Source: Siphonodentalium dalli
Lineage: Eukaryota > Mollusca > Scaphopoda > Gadilida > Siphonodentaliidae
Direction: 5' to 3'
Assembly (NCBI GenBank): GCA_032622095.1
Contig: CP136069.1
Coordinates: 168,818,394 to 168,882,393 of the forward strand
DNA length: 64,000 nucleotides
Part shown: in pieces, positions 1 to 11,783 of the stretch
Layout: every line of letters begins with the position of its first letter
Numbering within the stretch: the stretch's first letter is position 1
The notes under the pieces: model-generated
What the model saw: the letters and a program-made list of their open reading frames with translations, nothing else
What the model was told of the DNA's origin: nothing
Databases searched by the model: none
Program-made: the position numbers and the translations under genes

Positions 1-1118
1 CTATGATATATATAATTGCACGATCGACCTCCAGAATTGTGTTTGACCGTGGCAATCCCTCATTCACTCCCATATCATGTACGCAGTACGTCTTATGTGT
101 ATTATCTCAATGCATGTTTATCTACTTATATTAATTTCAAGAGTATTAAGACAGTTCCCCAGTTGCATTTTTTATTTTGCGACGTTTAGTTCTACGCATA
201 ATTCCGCTAGCAGTATCATGCCGATGAAGCTGTGTCGGAAATGTTGGAGGAAATGCAGCTGAGAGAAAGTATCTGCGATAAACAAAGCGAACTATATATA
301 AACAAGGACCAAAACAAGAAAAAAGGCTGATTATAAGGAACTTGGAAGACTCATTGTGCGAATATGCAGCGGGCGACATGGCTAGCTATGGCATATTAAT
401 TATGACGAACAATTGTCTCCAAACTACACCATAATAAATTGTCACACCTACTATGCCATAGCTACCGTGGTACGTGTGTCCGCAGCCAGTGTCATTTGTT
501 TATCGCGATTAATCCGTCCGACCAATAAAGAATTCTTTCTTTATTTACAACTTCGTATACTTCAGACGTTATAACATGAACATCATAAACACATTAGTCC
601 GCAAAAATAAAAGACGACAATTGGGTTTTACATATGATTGTATCAATCAATCTGGTGGGTTTGACTAAGATTTTGAGGACACCTGGTTATCATATCTCCA
701 CGAAGATACAGATGTTTTAAAGAAATGTCCAGGTGCTCCTATATAGAGATGTTCATTGTGCTATTTACTTGCTAATTATTCTCAGTTTAAAAGAATTGTT
801 GCTATGCATGAATATCAGCTACATGTGCCGGACACAGAGCGAGATTTTGAGTTGTTTATGTTAGTCGATGAGTATGTTCTAAAACATGAAAGATATCCTC
901 TGTATATTGGGTAGATATAACCTTGTCAGATGTCAGTATTGGAGGATCCTGAAAAGTTATGTGCCACTGACGGCGTTTTCTTTTATATTTGAAGAAATTA
1001 TATTTGACAGCACACTGTGACCGCCATTGCTGAACAGGCCTTCTATACATTTCCATATCTCTTGTAACTTTTTTGTGGAAACTATATTGAATAGGGCAGA
1101 TTCAGTTGTGTTATAATA
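1..1118. other. No gene recognised
   Basis: Both strands hold only short open frames without family motifs. There is no convincing splice-bounded coding segment and no clear repeat. A 61-residue frame at 77-262 begins with a hydrophobic stretch, but nothing downstream supports it as an exon. Confidence 0.5.
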
Positions 1119-1708
1119 TTAAGGGGTACTGTACGCCAAATGTTGTTGTTGGTTTCTATAGTCTCCGAGTCGGAGAATAAGGTAACAATTTTTCCATTAT
1201 TTGAAAGTCTGTTGAGTACGAAGTCATGTTACGGATGACAAATTTACCGGAATGCAAAAATACAAATTGTCGTTGTCGAGTAATTTTTGTAAAGTTTTCA
1301 ACCAAATGAATCAAATAAAAGTTATATTATATGCATACTAGTCCCATATAATCATTTAAGTTATTGTATCGTCGCTAGTCAGTGAGTGGCTTGAGTGTTC
1401 TCCCCGTATCATCATAATATTTTAAGCGATCGTGTGTGCGATCGGTTTAACAATCCAGTATCCCTCAATTACTGTTTTTGATTACGGTAATTCGTAATTT
1501 AATTGACGCCATTTTATGGCTCCAGTCATAAATTCAATTTATATCAAATTATTAACTTTTAAATTATTAAATTTTAAGATAGCCTATTAACCTGAGCGTT
1601 TACAGAATACATCTTCGACTCAAATTACTTATGTTTCTATATATTATCGATATTAGATCGTTGTTGTCACCGGAAATTTAATGAAAATGGCGTACAGTAC
1701 CCCTTTAA
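1119..1708. mobile_element. MITE family A, copy 1 (TTAA target)
   Basis: The terminal inverted repeats read GGGGTACTGTACGCC at the left and GGCGTACAGTACCCC at the right. TTAA lies at both ends (1119-1122 and 1705-1708). The element is about 590 bp and has no transposase frame. Its interior closely resembles the copy at 27725-28315, so these two form one subfamily. TTAA duplication is the hallmark of piggyBac-type transposition; assigning the superfamily is inference. Confidence 0.85.
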
Positions 1709-1740
1709 CATGAGCTATTCTAATATCTTAACATGCACCA

Positions 1741-1880
1741 TTATCTTCCTCGTAAAAAGTTACCACTGTTAGAACGCCTTGGTGCCATCTCGATTGTACC
1801 CCGTGAAGTTATATATAGAACACATACAGACAGACATATATTTGCAAATATATCTAGGCACCAAATGTGACGTTTTAACG
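1741..1880. repeat. Detached terminal piece of the 2.2-5.3 kb array repeat
   Basis: The segment runs from CCTCGTAAAAAGTTACCAC through GGTGCCATCT to a CAGACAGACA tract. The same order recurs at 4918-5330, so this is a displaced or older end of the same repeat family. It has no coding signal. Confidence 0.6.
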
Positions 1881-1966
1881 CGCACAATTTGATTCCTCGT
1901 ATCATTATAGAGATGATAAATGGGAATAAAATAAAGTAACACCATTTAAGACTCATTTGAGTTTTT

Positions 1967-2174
1967 AAATAACTAAGAGCTTTCAGATAAATGGCAACAA
2001 GCCTGATGATTTCGCTGTAAGTTGTAAACTTCTTTATCTACCCATAAATAACTAAGAGCTTTCAGATAAATGGCAACAAGCCTGATGATTTCGCTGTAAG
2101 TTGTAAACTCCTTTATCTACTCATAAATAACTAAGATCTTTCCGATAAATGGCAACAAGCCTGATGATTTTATA
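1967..2174. repeat. 79-bp tandem repeat, about 2.6 copies
   Basis: Units start at 1967, 2046 and 2125 with AAATAACTAAGA and contain GGCAACAAGCCTGATGAT. The first two are nearly identical and the third is cut off where the next array begins. Confidence 0.85.
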
Positions 2175-2177
2175 GAG

Positions 2178-5100
2178 ATGAATATATATAAAATTGTTGA
2201 AAATTGGCGAGTATACAAATTCGTATCAAATTTATGGCCCCCATATCTCTCACCCAAACGGCACCAATTTGGCGTATTTAAACCACACGATCAGATTACT
2301 CGCATCACGGAGAAGAATGTATCAGTCTGGTGGAAATCGGCGCTAAAAATGTTGTTTATCAATTTTTGTCTCTCACCCTCTCACCCTCTGTGGACCCCTG
2401 TCTCTAATGGCACCGCTTTTGACATCTTTAAACCACAAAATTAAACTCCAGTTGGTGCTAATCGGCGACCAAAGAATTTTTTTTATCAAATTTAGTGCCC
2501 ACCCACACCATCTCTCTCACACAAACAGCACCGATATAGCGTCTTTAAATCACATGATTTGATTCCTCGTATCATGGATAAGAATGTGTATCAATTTGGT
2601 GGAAATTGGCGCTAAAATTATTGTGTATCAATTATGGTGCCCCTCTCCTGTTCAGTGCACCCCTGACTCGAATGGCGCCACTTTTGACAGTTTTAAGCCA
2701 CACCATTAGACTCCTCATACCATGTGGATGATTTTGTATAAGTTTGGTAGCAATCGGTGACTAAACCAATTCTTATCAAATTTAGTACCTACCCCACCCC
2801 CAATATCACATCCGAACGACACCAATTTTGCGTCTTTAAATCACACAATTAGATTCCTTGTATCATGGAGAAGAATGTGTATTAATTTGGTGGAAATCGG
2901 CGCTAAAATAAGTTTTATAAATGTTGGTGCTCCTCTCCCTTTCAGTGCACCCCTGACTCGAATGACGCCACTTTTGACAGCTTTAAGCCACTCCATTAGA
3001 CTCCCCATACCGTATAGTCCAAGTCTTCTCGTACTAAAACTAGCTAAGATTTTGGGATGGAGATGCTAGTGTTTAGTCCGAGTTCCAGGCCCATGCATTT
3101 CTATGACACGAGTTACGCCCAGGATCTGTGGCGGGAATCTGTGGTGTATTTTACTCGATTTACCTAACAAAGCAATACATGATGCTATATACATCGGAAA
3201 GAGTGACATCTTATGGTCATAATGGTGTATAATAATCTAACTTTAATGTTAAATTACACATAGAATATTCCGGTTGATTGCCACAAACATCGTTGTTTTT
3301 TCTGTTTGTTTACTTAACTGAAAGCCGAACTCAGGTTCCGAAGAACTTCGGCATTGTCCGGTGTTTGTTTTGGCCGAGACGAATTTCGATACAAACAAAA
3401 TGGCGGCCCCCATGATATTCTAATGGTCATTGTGTTTACACTGTTTTAAACTGTGAGATGGTTATAATTCCCGTAATTTATTTAATGTATTACATTTATA
3501 TCTTCAATATGTATTTAATCTATGTATTTATTTATTTATTGTCACGTATAATTACGATTACAATGGAGAATTCATCGTGCGTGGTTGATTGAAAATCTAC
3601 GGAATATTTTCACCGGAAAATGCCGAACGCAGTTCGCAAGGTCAACTGAGTTCGCATACTTTAAAAAATATGTAAACACTGCGGCAAAAGTTTCTTTTCA
3701 CATTAAATTACCGCTTTCAATTCACAACCGATGTGGGTTTCAGATCAAATAGCATGTCTTCTGCGGAAACTATCCGTTTATTGTAGCAATTGTGATATTT
3801 TATTTCATATAATTGTGGTTTTATTTGAGCGGGTCACTAACGCTTAAGTCGTGTCATAGAAATGCATGGGCCTGGAACTCGGACTAAACACTAGCATCTC
3901 CATCCCAAATTCGTAGCTAGTTTTAGTACGAGAAGACTTGGACTACATACCGTATTGATGATTTTGTATAAGCTTTGTATAAAATTGGCGAGTATACAAA
4001 TTCGTATCCAATATAGGCCCCCCCCCCCACATCTCTCATCCAAACGGCATCAATTTGGCGTATCTAAACCACACGATTAGATTTCTCACATCACGGAGAA
4101 TATGCATCAATCTGGTGGAAATCATGCAGCACTAAACATATTGTTCATCTGTTTTCTGTTCCTCTCACCCTCTATGCATCCTGACTCGAATAGCCCCACT
4201 TGTGACAGCTTGTGATATCCTTAAACCACACAATTAGCCTCCTGATACCATGGAGATGATTATTGATAGTTTGGTAAACCAATTTTTATAAAATTTAGTG
4301 CCCACTAACCCCCACCTCTCACCCAAACAGCACCAACATGGCGTCTTTAAATCACGCTATCAGACTCCTCGTATTATGGATAAAAATGCGTATCACTTAG
4401 GTGGAAATTGGCGCTAATATTATCGCGTATCAATTTTGGTGCCCCTCTGCATTTCAGTTCAACCCTGACTCGAATGACGCCATTTTTTAAAGATTTAAGC
4501 CACACCATTAGACTCCTCATACCATGGGGATAATATTGTATAAGTGTGGTGGCAATCGGCCACTAAACCAATTTTTATCAAATTGGGTGCCCCTCCCACA
4601 ATCTTTCATCCAAACGACAGCAATTCGGAGTCTTTAAATTGCACAATTAGATTCCTTGTATCGTGGAGAAGAATATATATCAATTTGGTGGAAATCGGCG
4701 CTAAAGTTTTATCAATTTTGGTGCCCCTCTCCCCTCCCGTGCATCCCAAACGCGAATGGCGCCACGTCTGCCATATTTAAACAACACCATTAGATTCCTC
4801 ATATCATGGGAATGATTATATAAATGTTTCATGGCAATCGGCGGCAAACATTTTTTCTACCCCTCCCCCTTTTCTGCCCCTGACAACGGCGTCACTTTAG
4901 AACATTCTAACCAGCACCATTATCTTTCTCGTAAAAAGTTACCACTTAGTCTAGTAGACCGTTTGGTGCCATCTAGATGGTCCATCGGCGCTAAACTTAG
5001 TTTATCAATTTTTGTGCTCCTCTTCCCTTCCGTGCATCCCTGACTCGAACGGCGTCACTCTTGACATATTTAAATCACAGCATCAGATTCCTTATATCAT

Positions 5101-5330
5101 GGGGATGATTATATATAAGTTTCGTGGCAATCGGCGACAAAAAATAATTCTGCCCCTCCCCTGTTCTGCCCCTGACAGCAACGGCGTAACTTTAGAAAAG
5201 CCTAACTCTCACCATTATCTTTCTCGTAAAAAGTTACCCCTAGTAGACCCTTTTGGTGCCATCTAGATGGTCTTCTGTAAATTTCTATAGAACACAGACA
5301 GACAGACAGACATTCGCAAATATAGATATA
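2178..5330. repeat. Degenerate tandem array of a dispersed repeat
   Basis: A block of roughly 290 bp recurs about eight to ten times with heavy drift. Each block shows, in order, GGTGGAAATCGGCGCTAAA, GTGCCCCTCTCC, CTGACTCGAATGGCGCCAC, a CACACCATTAGACTCCTCAT segment and TTTGGTGGCAATCGGCGAC. The array ends at a CAGACAGACAGACA tract near 5290-5315. It is interrupted at 3015-3945 by an inserted element. Open frames in it are accidental: they are short and do not share a frame between units. Confidence 0.75.
3015..3945. mobile_element. Non-autonomous Mutator-like element with long TIRs
   Basis: The element is 931 bp. Its inverted termini are nearly 100 bp: the left begins TAGTCCAAGTCTTCTCG and the right ends CGAGAAGACTTGGACTA. 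A perfect 9-bp target duplication, CATACCGTA, lies at 3006-3014 and 3946-3954. Removing the element and one duplication restores a normal array unit (CATACCGTA then TTGATGATTTTG). Long TIRs with 9-bp duplications are typical of Mutator-like elements. No transposase frame is present. Relict copies of the same family sit in every CTLD intron downstream. Confidence 0.88.
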
Positions 5331-5426
5331 GATAAGTAGACGACATATATAATACAAGTCCAGAGGGAATCCTATTTATTGAGGGAAATGTTCAGATGTA
5401 TAAATACTTGGAAATATGACAGTCAA

Positions 5427-5887
5427 AGGTACTCAATCCGATCGGACGCTCCTAAATTACTATTTGTTTGGCTTCGGGGGTAAAAATTATTTGATTCGAG
5501 TCGAGGTAACCACCCATCAAAGCTCAGAGTGATCAGATATAGATTTTTGAAGTTTGTTATTTCTTGAGATGTGCAATAAATTGTGGACCAGAAACACGTG
5601 GTCAAATGGGCAGTCTCGGACAAAATTGCAAATGAAGATGGATAACTCTAAAATCAAGTGGTAATACGGCCAAATTTCGTGATACTTAAGTGATAATACT
5701 GCCATGTTTTGTTGAACAAAATGTTGATAAATAACACGTTTTGGGAAATTTAATACCATAGTTGACAGTGGTTAGAATTATTTTGTTGCAATAAATCGAT
5801 TCTGATAACTAAAGCCTATATTTTGGAGAAATGTTGTTGTTGTTGTATTTTGATTATATGGGGACCGTCTGATCGGATTGAGTACCG
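5427..5887. mobile_element. MITE family B in unit 1
   Basis: The inverted termini are AGGTACTCAATCCGATCGG and its complement CCGTCTGATCGGATTGAGTACC. The right flank is TTAA (5888-5891); the left flank has decayed to TCAA. Orthologous copies sit at the same place in all five units, so insertion predates the array. The interior holds a short GTT run that is longer in units 2-4. Confidence 0.8.
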
Positions 5888-6036
5888 TTAAGATGAAATT
5901 GGCTTAGACGCAGGGATTTTAACAAGATAGAATTCTCCCTCTAATTACTTGGTACACTCTGATTTTTTTCGCAAGACGTCTGTTCTAAAAGTAGCCAACA
6001 AATCTAAATCTAAATCTAAATTCTAATTACAATTTT

Positions 6037-6959
6037 AATTTTTTAATATTTATTTCAATTTTTTTTAATTTAATTTAATTTAATTCTTTTTTTTATAATT
6101 TAATTGTTTTTTTATTTAAAAAAAAAATTAATTAATTTTTTAATTGAATTTTTTGTTTTTCAATGAGTTAATTCGGCTTTTTTCGGGCGGAAAACTGACC
6201 CGATGAAATCCCCCCCTTCCTAGGAACGACAGCCATAAGAATTACACAACACTCATTTTTTTGTTTTTTCATGAGTTAATTCTTCACACTTGGAGGTCAA
6301 TAAACAATAATATAGAATCGAAAACGGATGCACCCATCGAGCTCAAATTTCGTATATATGTGTAAAAACCCACGGGGATCGTCGACGTCGCATTTTGGAC
6401 AAGCTCTGAGCACTGATTCTCCACTCCCAATCATCAAAATCGCCGCAAATCCACTTCGGGGGGTTAAGGGATCAACGATCTTTATATTGACCATATTCGG
6501 AGTTGTTAACGACGAACGCTCTTTATTGCAATCGACATTGCTAAACGACTACCCCATGCGTACGAATTACGGATGAGAAACGCGAAATGCAATTATCTCG
6601 ATTAAAAAGGCAGAATTGATATAAGAGGCGTAACTCTACATTTTTTATATCGTACAATGAGTTGTTGTGTCATTCTTATGTCTGTATGTCCTAGGAACAG
6701 GGGAAATTTTCATCGGGTCAGTCTTTTAGGGACGGGTACCATGAATTAACTCATGAAAAACAAAAAATGCGTGTTGTGTGATGCTGTCGTTCCTAGGAAG
6801 GGAAGGGGGGATTTCATCGGGTCAGTTTTTCCGCCCGAAATAGGCCGAATAAAATTTATAAAAAAAATAAAATTAAAAAAAAATAAATTCAATTCAATTA
6901 AATTAAAAACAAATGTAATGTTTCTGACCAACCACGCCAGTGGCGGGCTAACCTGCTAG
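6037..6959. mobile_element. Unit-1-specific insertion with Helitron-like 3' end
   Basis: Units 2-5 read AATTAATATTATATAATTG here, while unit 1 carries about 920 extra bases. The right end has a CGCC-AGT-GGCG hairpin (6935-6945), then CTAG at 6956-6959 followed by host T, as expected for a Helitron 3' terminus. The left end lies in AT-rich sequence and no clear 5' TC end is visible. The interior has inverted arms (about 6143-6285 and 6741-6870) sharing CTGACCCGATGAAATC. The insertion is certain; the Helitron class is inference. Confidence 0.6.
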
Positions 6960-7117
6960 TATTATATAATTGATAGAAGTTTTTCCGGGAATTATTATTG
7001 GGTCCTCGGTTCATATCCATTACTGTTGTGACATGCATGCAATTCCCTCTCCCCGACATATCGTCACGTCCCTGTCATTAAGCCATCTATAATTTAGTAA
7101 TCGTCCGTTCTCTCCAG

Positions 7118-7324
7118 TTTGCACCAGCTACCCTGGGTACTCACCACACATACTCAATGGAAAGGAATACTGTCTGAGGTTTGATGCGAATACCATGAAC
7201 AAGATCGGCGATGCTGCTCGTGAGGACTGCATGACTCTACCTGGAGCCCACCTCATCACCATAGAAAGCGAAGCGATGCTAGCCGCGCTCCAGCAATTTC
7301 TTGCCAATCTTGGTCATGGAACAG
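7118..7324 (+). CDS. CTLD gene 1, exon A (N-terminal half of C-type lectin domain)
   Basis: The exon follows a polypyrimidine tract ending in CAG and ends before GTATGG. It opens with two bases of a split codon and closes with one, giving 68 full codons. Cysteines sit at exon residues 1, 18 and 37. The C1-C18 pair is the N-terminal loop of a long-form CTLD, and C37 would pair with the last cysteine of exon B. The AHLITIESEAML segment matches the family's core helix and strand. Together with exon B it gives a complete CTLD of about 147 residues, expected to act outside the cell as a carbohydrate- or protein-binding module. No signal-peptide exon was found upstream in the unit. The variants DAAR and CTACCTGGAGCC place it with unit 3. 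The family call is firm; ligand and expression are unknown. Confidence 0.88.
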
Positions 7325-7360
7325 GTATGGTCTAGTCCATCATAGCAACAAGATCACACC

Positions 7361-8284
7361 TAGTCCAAGTTTCACCACACATAAACCAGCTATTTATACA
7401 TGTAGACCGAGATGCAAGTTTACGTCCGAGAACCGTTCCTATATTGTCTCATACCGTATTTTACGCCCAGATCCAGTGGCTGGATTGTTGTGTCTATATT
7501 AATCGATTTACCATACAAATCAATAAAATGATGCTACATATATCGGAAAGAGTGACACGTAGTCATAACGATATATTATTTGTCTAAGTTTCATGCTAAA
7601 TTACGCACAGAATATCCGCGTTGTCAGGACTAATATCGAGTTGTTTACGTTTAAACTCAGAGCCGATGTGTTCCGAATAAAATCGCCATAGTTCTGAGTT
7701 TGTTTTGGCCGAAAAGAATTTCGGCTCGATGGCAACAAATAAGGTGGCGGCGCCCATGTCTAATTGAATGTTTGATTGTGTTTGTAATGTTTAAAATGTC
7801 AGAACCTTGTGAATATCAAAAAAAAATTGTTTTTGGATTTAGATATTTACTATTTACTATATTTAGTGACAACTACATATAGACACGAAATTGCGTTTAT
7901 ATACAATGGAAAATACTTCGTATTGTGTGTGCTGCGAATATTTGCACCGGAAACAGCCAATGCAACTTCGTTCGGTCAATTGAGTTCACGTACTTTTATA
8001 AATATGTAAACAATGCGGTATACGTCTTTTTTCACATTAAATTACCGCTTTCGATTGACAACTGTTGTGGTGTTCAGAACAAATCTAATGGTTTCTGTGA
8101 AATACACCAGTTTATTGTCACAATTGTGATATTTGATTACAGTTATATTTGGTTTTAGGTGAGCGGGTCAACAAAGCTTAACGTCGGTTGATTATAGGAC
8201 GACATAGGGACGGTTCTCGGAAGTAAACTAGCATCTAGCTCCACCGATATAACTTTCTGGTTCACGTACGAGGAAATTGGACTC
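7361..8284. mobile_element. Relict Mutator-like element in intron of unit 1
   Basis: The termini are TAGTCCAAGTTTC and GAAATTGGACTC. Sub-terminal inverted sequences share GATGCTAGTTTACGTCC and match the intact element at 3015-3945 in order, including TCGGAAAGAGTGACA. No target duplication survives. It is shared by all five units, so it is older than the array. Confidence 0.75.
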
Positions 8285-8700
8285 GATCATGCGGAATCAC
8301 GATCATAGATAAATGTCTACGATTCAATAATTTTCTCAAGAAACACATTCTGCAGTCTTTTTTCAACATTAACTTGGCACCATGCACAGAGATAACTCAA
8401 CGTTAAACAACCATGAGAACCTGTTAGAACTGATGAAATTGATCTTTTCGTGCGAGGTTTTCCTCATCCGAAACCTGACTCTAACTATCGGGTAATAAAG
8501 GTACAAATATTGAGAAAAAATAACCATTGGGTCCCCTTCACTTGACTAATGTTTTGTTGTTGTCTAAATTAATATTTAAATTCATCTAATTGGTAGACAT
8601 AATTTAGACTGGATTTTGAAAATTAATTTAATGACTGGGAAGAAATGCATCTGGCATGTGGGTCCGGCCTGCCCAGACCATGAATGTATCCTGGAAAACG

Positions 8701-8962
8701 ATGGCGATACTGTACATATAACGGCGACATTGTACATATACTGGCGACACTGAACATATAATGCCGACACTGTTCATATAATGGTGATAATGTACATATA
8801 ATGGCGACAACGTACATATAATGGCGACACTGTACATAATGCCGACACTGTAATTTAATGCCGACACTGTACATATAATGGCGATAGTGTACATACAATG
8901 GCGACAATGTACATATATAATGGCGACACTGTACAGGTAATGGCGATACTGTACATATAATG
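8701..8962. repeat. 20-bp minisatellite in intron of unit 1
   Basis: About 13 tandem copies of a GGCGACACTGTACATATAAT-type monomer, with a few 18- and 22-bp variants. Reverse-strand frames stay open through it only because the monomer lacks stops; they encode no protein family. Confidence 0.9.
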
Positions 8963-9317
8963 ATTGTTTTTCGAATCGTTTGAGATTGGCAAAGACCACG
9001 AAAATGTTATATCAAAAGAACTACGCGTATGTTTCTTCACTCCATCATATTGCCTTACAAACTTGAGCCATGGATAAGTCAAAAACATCCAACTACATCA
9101 TAGAATACAATCTGAACAGCTCGGCCATTTCAGCTTTCGCGTGGACACGCACTGGAAATTGCGGAGCCGTTCAGATTGCATAGAATTATACCAGGGACAA
9201 TAAAGCTTTCCACGCATATTCACTAGTTGGAGGAGCTTGGCGTTACTAGGAGACAGGGCGTCTGCAGAAATAGTTTAACAGCGCTTGTCCGTATGCTATA
9301 ATACATCAGAGAACATA

Positions 9318-10098
9318 TATGGAAAATATGGTGTTGATATTTCAAATCGTAGGGAACTTCAAGGAATTCAAGAAAAGGAGCTTGTGAGAAAATTTAAAAC
9401 GGAACACTTTTAAACGATTTTACAACATTAGCTCTTCCGAAAAGAAACCGATCGCTGGTAATACGACAAGAACGTATAGGTTGTTTAAAGCAAGGTGCGA
9501 AATGGAGCCATACATTTGCGACACGAATTCTAATAAAGCGAGAATTCTATTTACGAGATTGCGAATCAGCAATCATAGATTGGAAATTGAAAAGGGGAGA
9601 CACAAACAACCCCCATAATTGCACTACCCGCTAAAGAAAGATTATGTACTGTGTGTAAATGTAAACACATTGAAACAGAATACCATTTTATATTAGAATG
9701 TAGAGCCTACAAAAGTATGCGCGATACATATTTTAGGGACGTAATCACATAGTTCCCACATTTTTCAGAAATGACGAATGGTGAGAAATTTAGATGTTTT
9801 ATGAAGAATGAATACAAAGCAACCATTAATGTTACATGTGACATGATCCAGTCGTTCTTCACCGCTCGGGATTTCAATGAAAGCTAGTCAATTAATAATT
9901 TATAACAGATGAATTCAATGTTACGATGAAAAGAGACGAAACGAAATTCATTAGGAAACTCCATTGTACGTCTATATGCATATTTGTTACTCATCTAATA
10001 TATATAATGTTAATTTTTGTTAAATTATATGTGTTTTATTCATGTTTGCAACTGCCCATTTGGGTGTATTTTACATTAAATGTTATCTTATCTTATGT
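9318..10098 (+). mobile_element. LINE 3' remnant in unit 1
   Basis: The remnant encodes the C-terminal tail of a non-LTR retrotransposon protein: LRISNHRLEIEKGRHK, then a C-x2-C ... H-x4-C motif (CTVCKCKH, FILEC). It is followed by a 3' tail ending ATCTTATCTTATGT. One extra base (CACTTTTAAACG) and a short insertion (CCCCATAATTGCAC) break the frame, and unit 3 carries the same lesions. Unit 5 lacks the whole segment, reading GAACATA straight into TTTTCGCATTTAATT, so it inserted after unit 5 split off. Confidence 0.8.
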
Positions 10099-10566
10099 CA
10101 TTTTCGCATTTAATTGTGAAAATTGTGACGTGTTTGCTTCAAGCGAAATGAAAAACAGCGTTCTAATCGTGGATGTATTTCCAAAAACATTACGTAAATA
10201 TAAATATTTCAGTACATTATGATCTGACAACAAAACTGTTGTCTGAATATAGACAATTTAATACTGAAATACTGAAAGTGTGCGCAGGTAGTGAACAAAC
10301 AATTTCCATTGCAGAAACCAACAGGCTCAGTCGCTGATTGGCAGAAATTATACGCTAATAATTATTTGATTGACAACTCTATTGACAAGATTTTGTATTC
10401 TTTTTAAAGAATTGATATTGAGTCAGTAAAGACACAGTCTCTGTGAACTTCAGCCCCATATAATTATATAACGGTGGGTCATTTTGACTCTGAGCTTATG
10501 TTTGTCTGCAAAAAAAACCCGACTCTGAAACCAAAATGGTCTTATACCGTAATCTTTCTCTCGCAG

Positions 10567-10805
10567 ATTTCTTTTGGATTGACGGATACGATCATGACAA
10601 GAATGACACGTGGTCTACTTGGGACCGGAAGCCGCTTCCCTTCACTGATTGGAAGAGCGGTAACCCTGACAACGGAGCAGCAGACTGTATCTATATAGAT
10701 TACAGTTCAAGCCAAGCCAAGTTTGAGATGGCTGATTGGGACTGCGCTAGCGATCAAGAACTGTATATCTGCCAACTATATGGGACTAGTATGCATATAA
10801 TATAA
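10567..10805 (+). CDS. CTLD gene 1, exon B (C-terminal half and stop)
   Basis: The acceptor is TTTCTCTCGCAG. The split codon joins exon A's G to AT, giving Asp, then FFWIDGYDHD. Cysteines at exon residues 40, 59 and 68 complete three CTLD disulfides. The EPN/QPD site reads NPD (residues 32-34) and the WND site reads MAD (54-56), so the classical calcium-2 sugar site is altered. The last residues YGTSMHII and the TAA stop come from adjoining MITE-A sequence, not from the lectin gene (compare unit 5). KND and SDQEL are shared with unit 3 only. A donor-like GTATGC overlaps the tail, but no further exon is evident. Confidence 0.88.
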
Positions 10806-11435
10806 TATTACATTTATTTGATACATTTGCTTGAAAACTGTCCAAAAATTACTCGACAACGACAATTGGTATTTTCGCATTCCGGCTGATCTGCCATCCG
10901 TAACATTACTTCATACTCAACAGACTTTCAAATAATGGAAATCTAGTTACCTTATTCTACAAATCAGAGACTACGGGTACGTTCATGCGCTGGCAGGTTT
11001 GCACGGTATGTTTTTGCGGGCATTTCGTCATAGAAAAACAAATGTTGCCCGAATATGAACGGAAACGTGTAGGCCTACATAACATTTACCAAAGCGAAAG
11101 ACATTAGAAGTAAAATTTATGTTGTTCCACTTGTAACAGCGCTATACTGGAATTTGCCTTCAAATACCTGTATAATTTATTCTTGCGAGATTAGTGCATG
11201 TTATTCACAGGCAAATTCCGATAGCATCGCTACAGGTGGAACTACAGAAATTTTACTTAATTCGCACCTACTCAGCTGTGGAACAGATGCACTTTGTGTG
11301 CTTATTTCCGTTCATATTCAGGCACCATATCGTTTTCTATGACAAAATGCCTGCAAACCATACCGTGCAAACTTGCCAGCATATGAACGTACCCTAAACA
11401 AACCAACAACAACAGTTGAGTACAATATCCCTTAA
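10777..11435. mobile_element. Half of a MITE-A fused to the end of CTLD gene 1
   Basis: From ATATGGGACTAGTATGCAT onward the sequence follows the reverse complement of MITE-A (compare 27725-28315) to its terminus at TTAA (11432-11435). The other half is missing: the breakpoint falls at the last lectin codon. A MITE-C copy at 10975-11394 is nested inside. The same fused half is present in units 2-4. Confidence 0.85.
10975..11394. mobile_element. MITE family C nested in MITE-A, unit 1
   Basis: The long inverted ends are GGGTACGTTCATGCGCTGGC at the left and GCCAGCATATGAACGTACCC at the right, and inverted similarity extends past CATTTCGTCATAGAAAA. MITE-A sequence resumes on the far side (AAACAAACCAACAACAACA), which confirms insertion. 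No coding capacity. Confidence 0.8.
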
Positions 11436-11783
11436 ACCCTTTCCATACAAAATGGATTTTCACACCCCGTTAAAAAAGTGCGCATCGGAATGGTCTATTA
11501 TTGATCTAGATGAATATATAGGTAATATAAGTAGACGACATATAATACAAGTCCAGAGGGAATCATATTTATTGAGGGAAATGTTCAGATGTATAAATAC
11601 TTGAAAATGTATTTAAATTTTGTGAATAAATCAGTTTAAATATAGCTTATCTCTTCATGGCAACAAGTTCAGCAACATAATTTGTTTAAACCCTTATTTC
11701 AAGTCTACAACTAGGTTTATGTGAATATAAGACATATTTAACTGACCATTTGGTATACTACATGTAGGCCTATTTGTCTATAA

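Noticed and set aside
8623-9088. Long reverse-strand frames rich in YVQYRHY/SVAIICT repeats (also at 14622-15085, 20857-21320 and 26285-26748)
   Set aside because: They are translations of the 20-bp minisatellite. The frames are open only because the monomer has no stop in those phases, and none has a protein family or splice context.
11154-11604. Small plus-strand frames (62-67 aa) identical in four units
   Set aside because: They lie in MITE-C and neighbouring flank. Identity reflects recent duplication; there is no start context, domain or similarity suggesting a protein.
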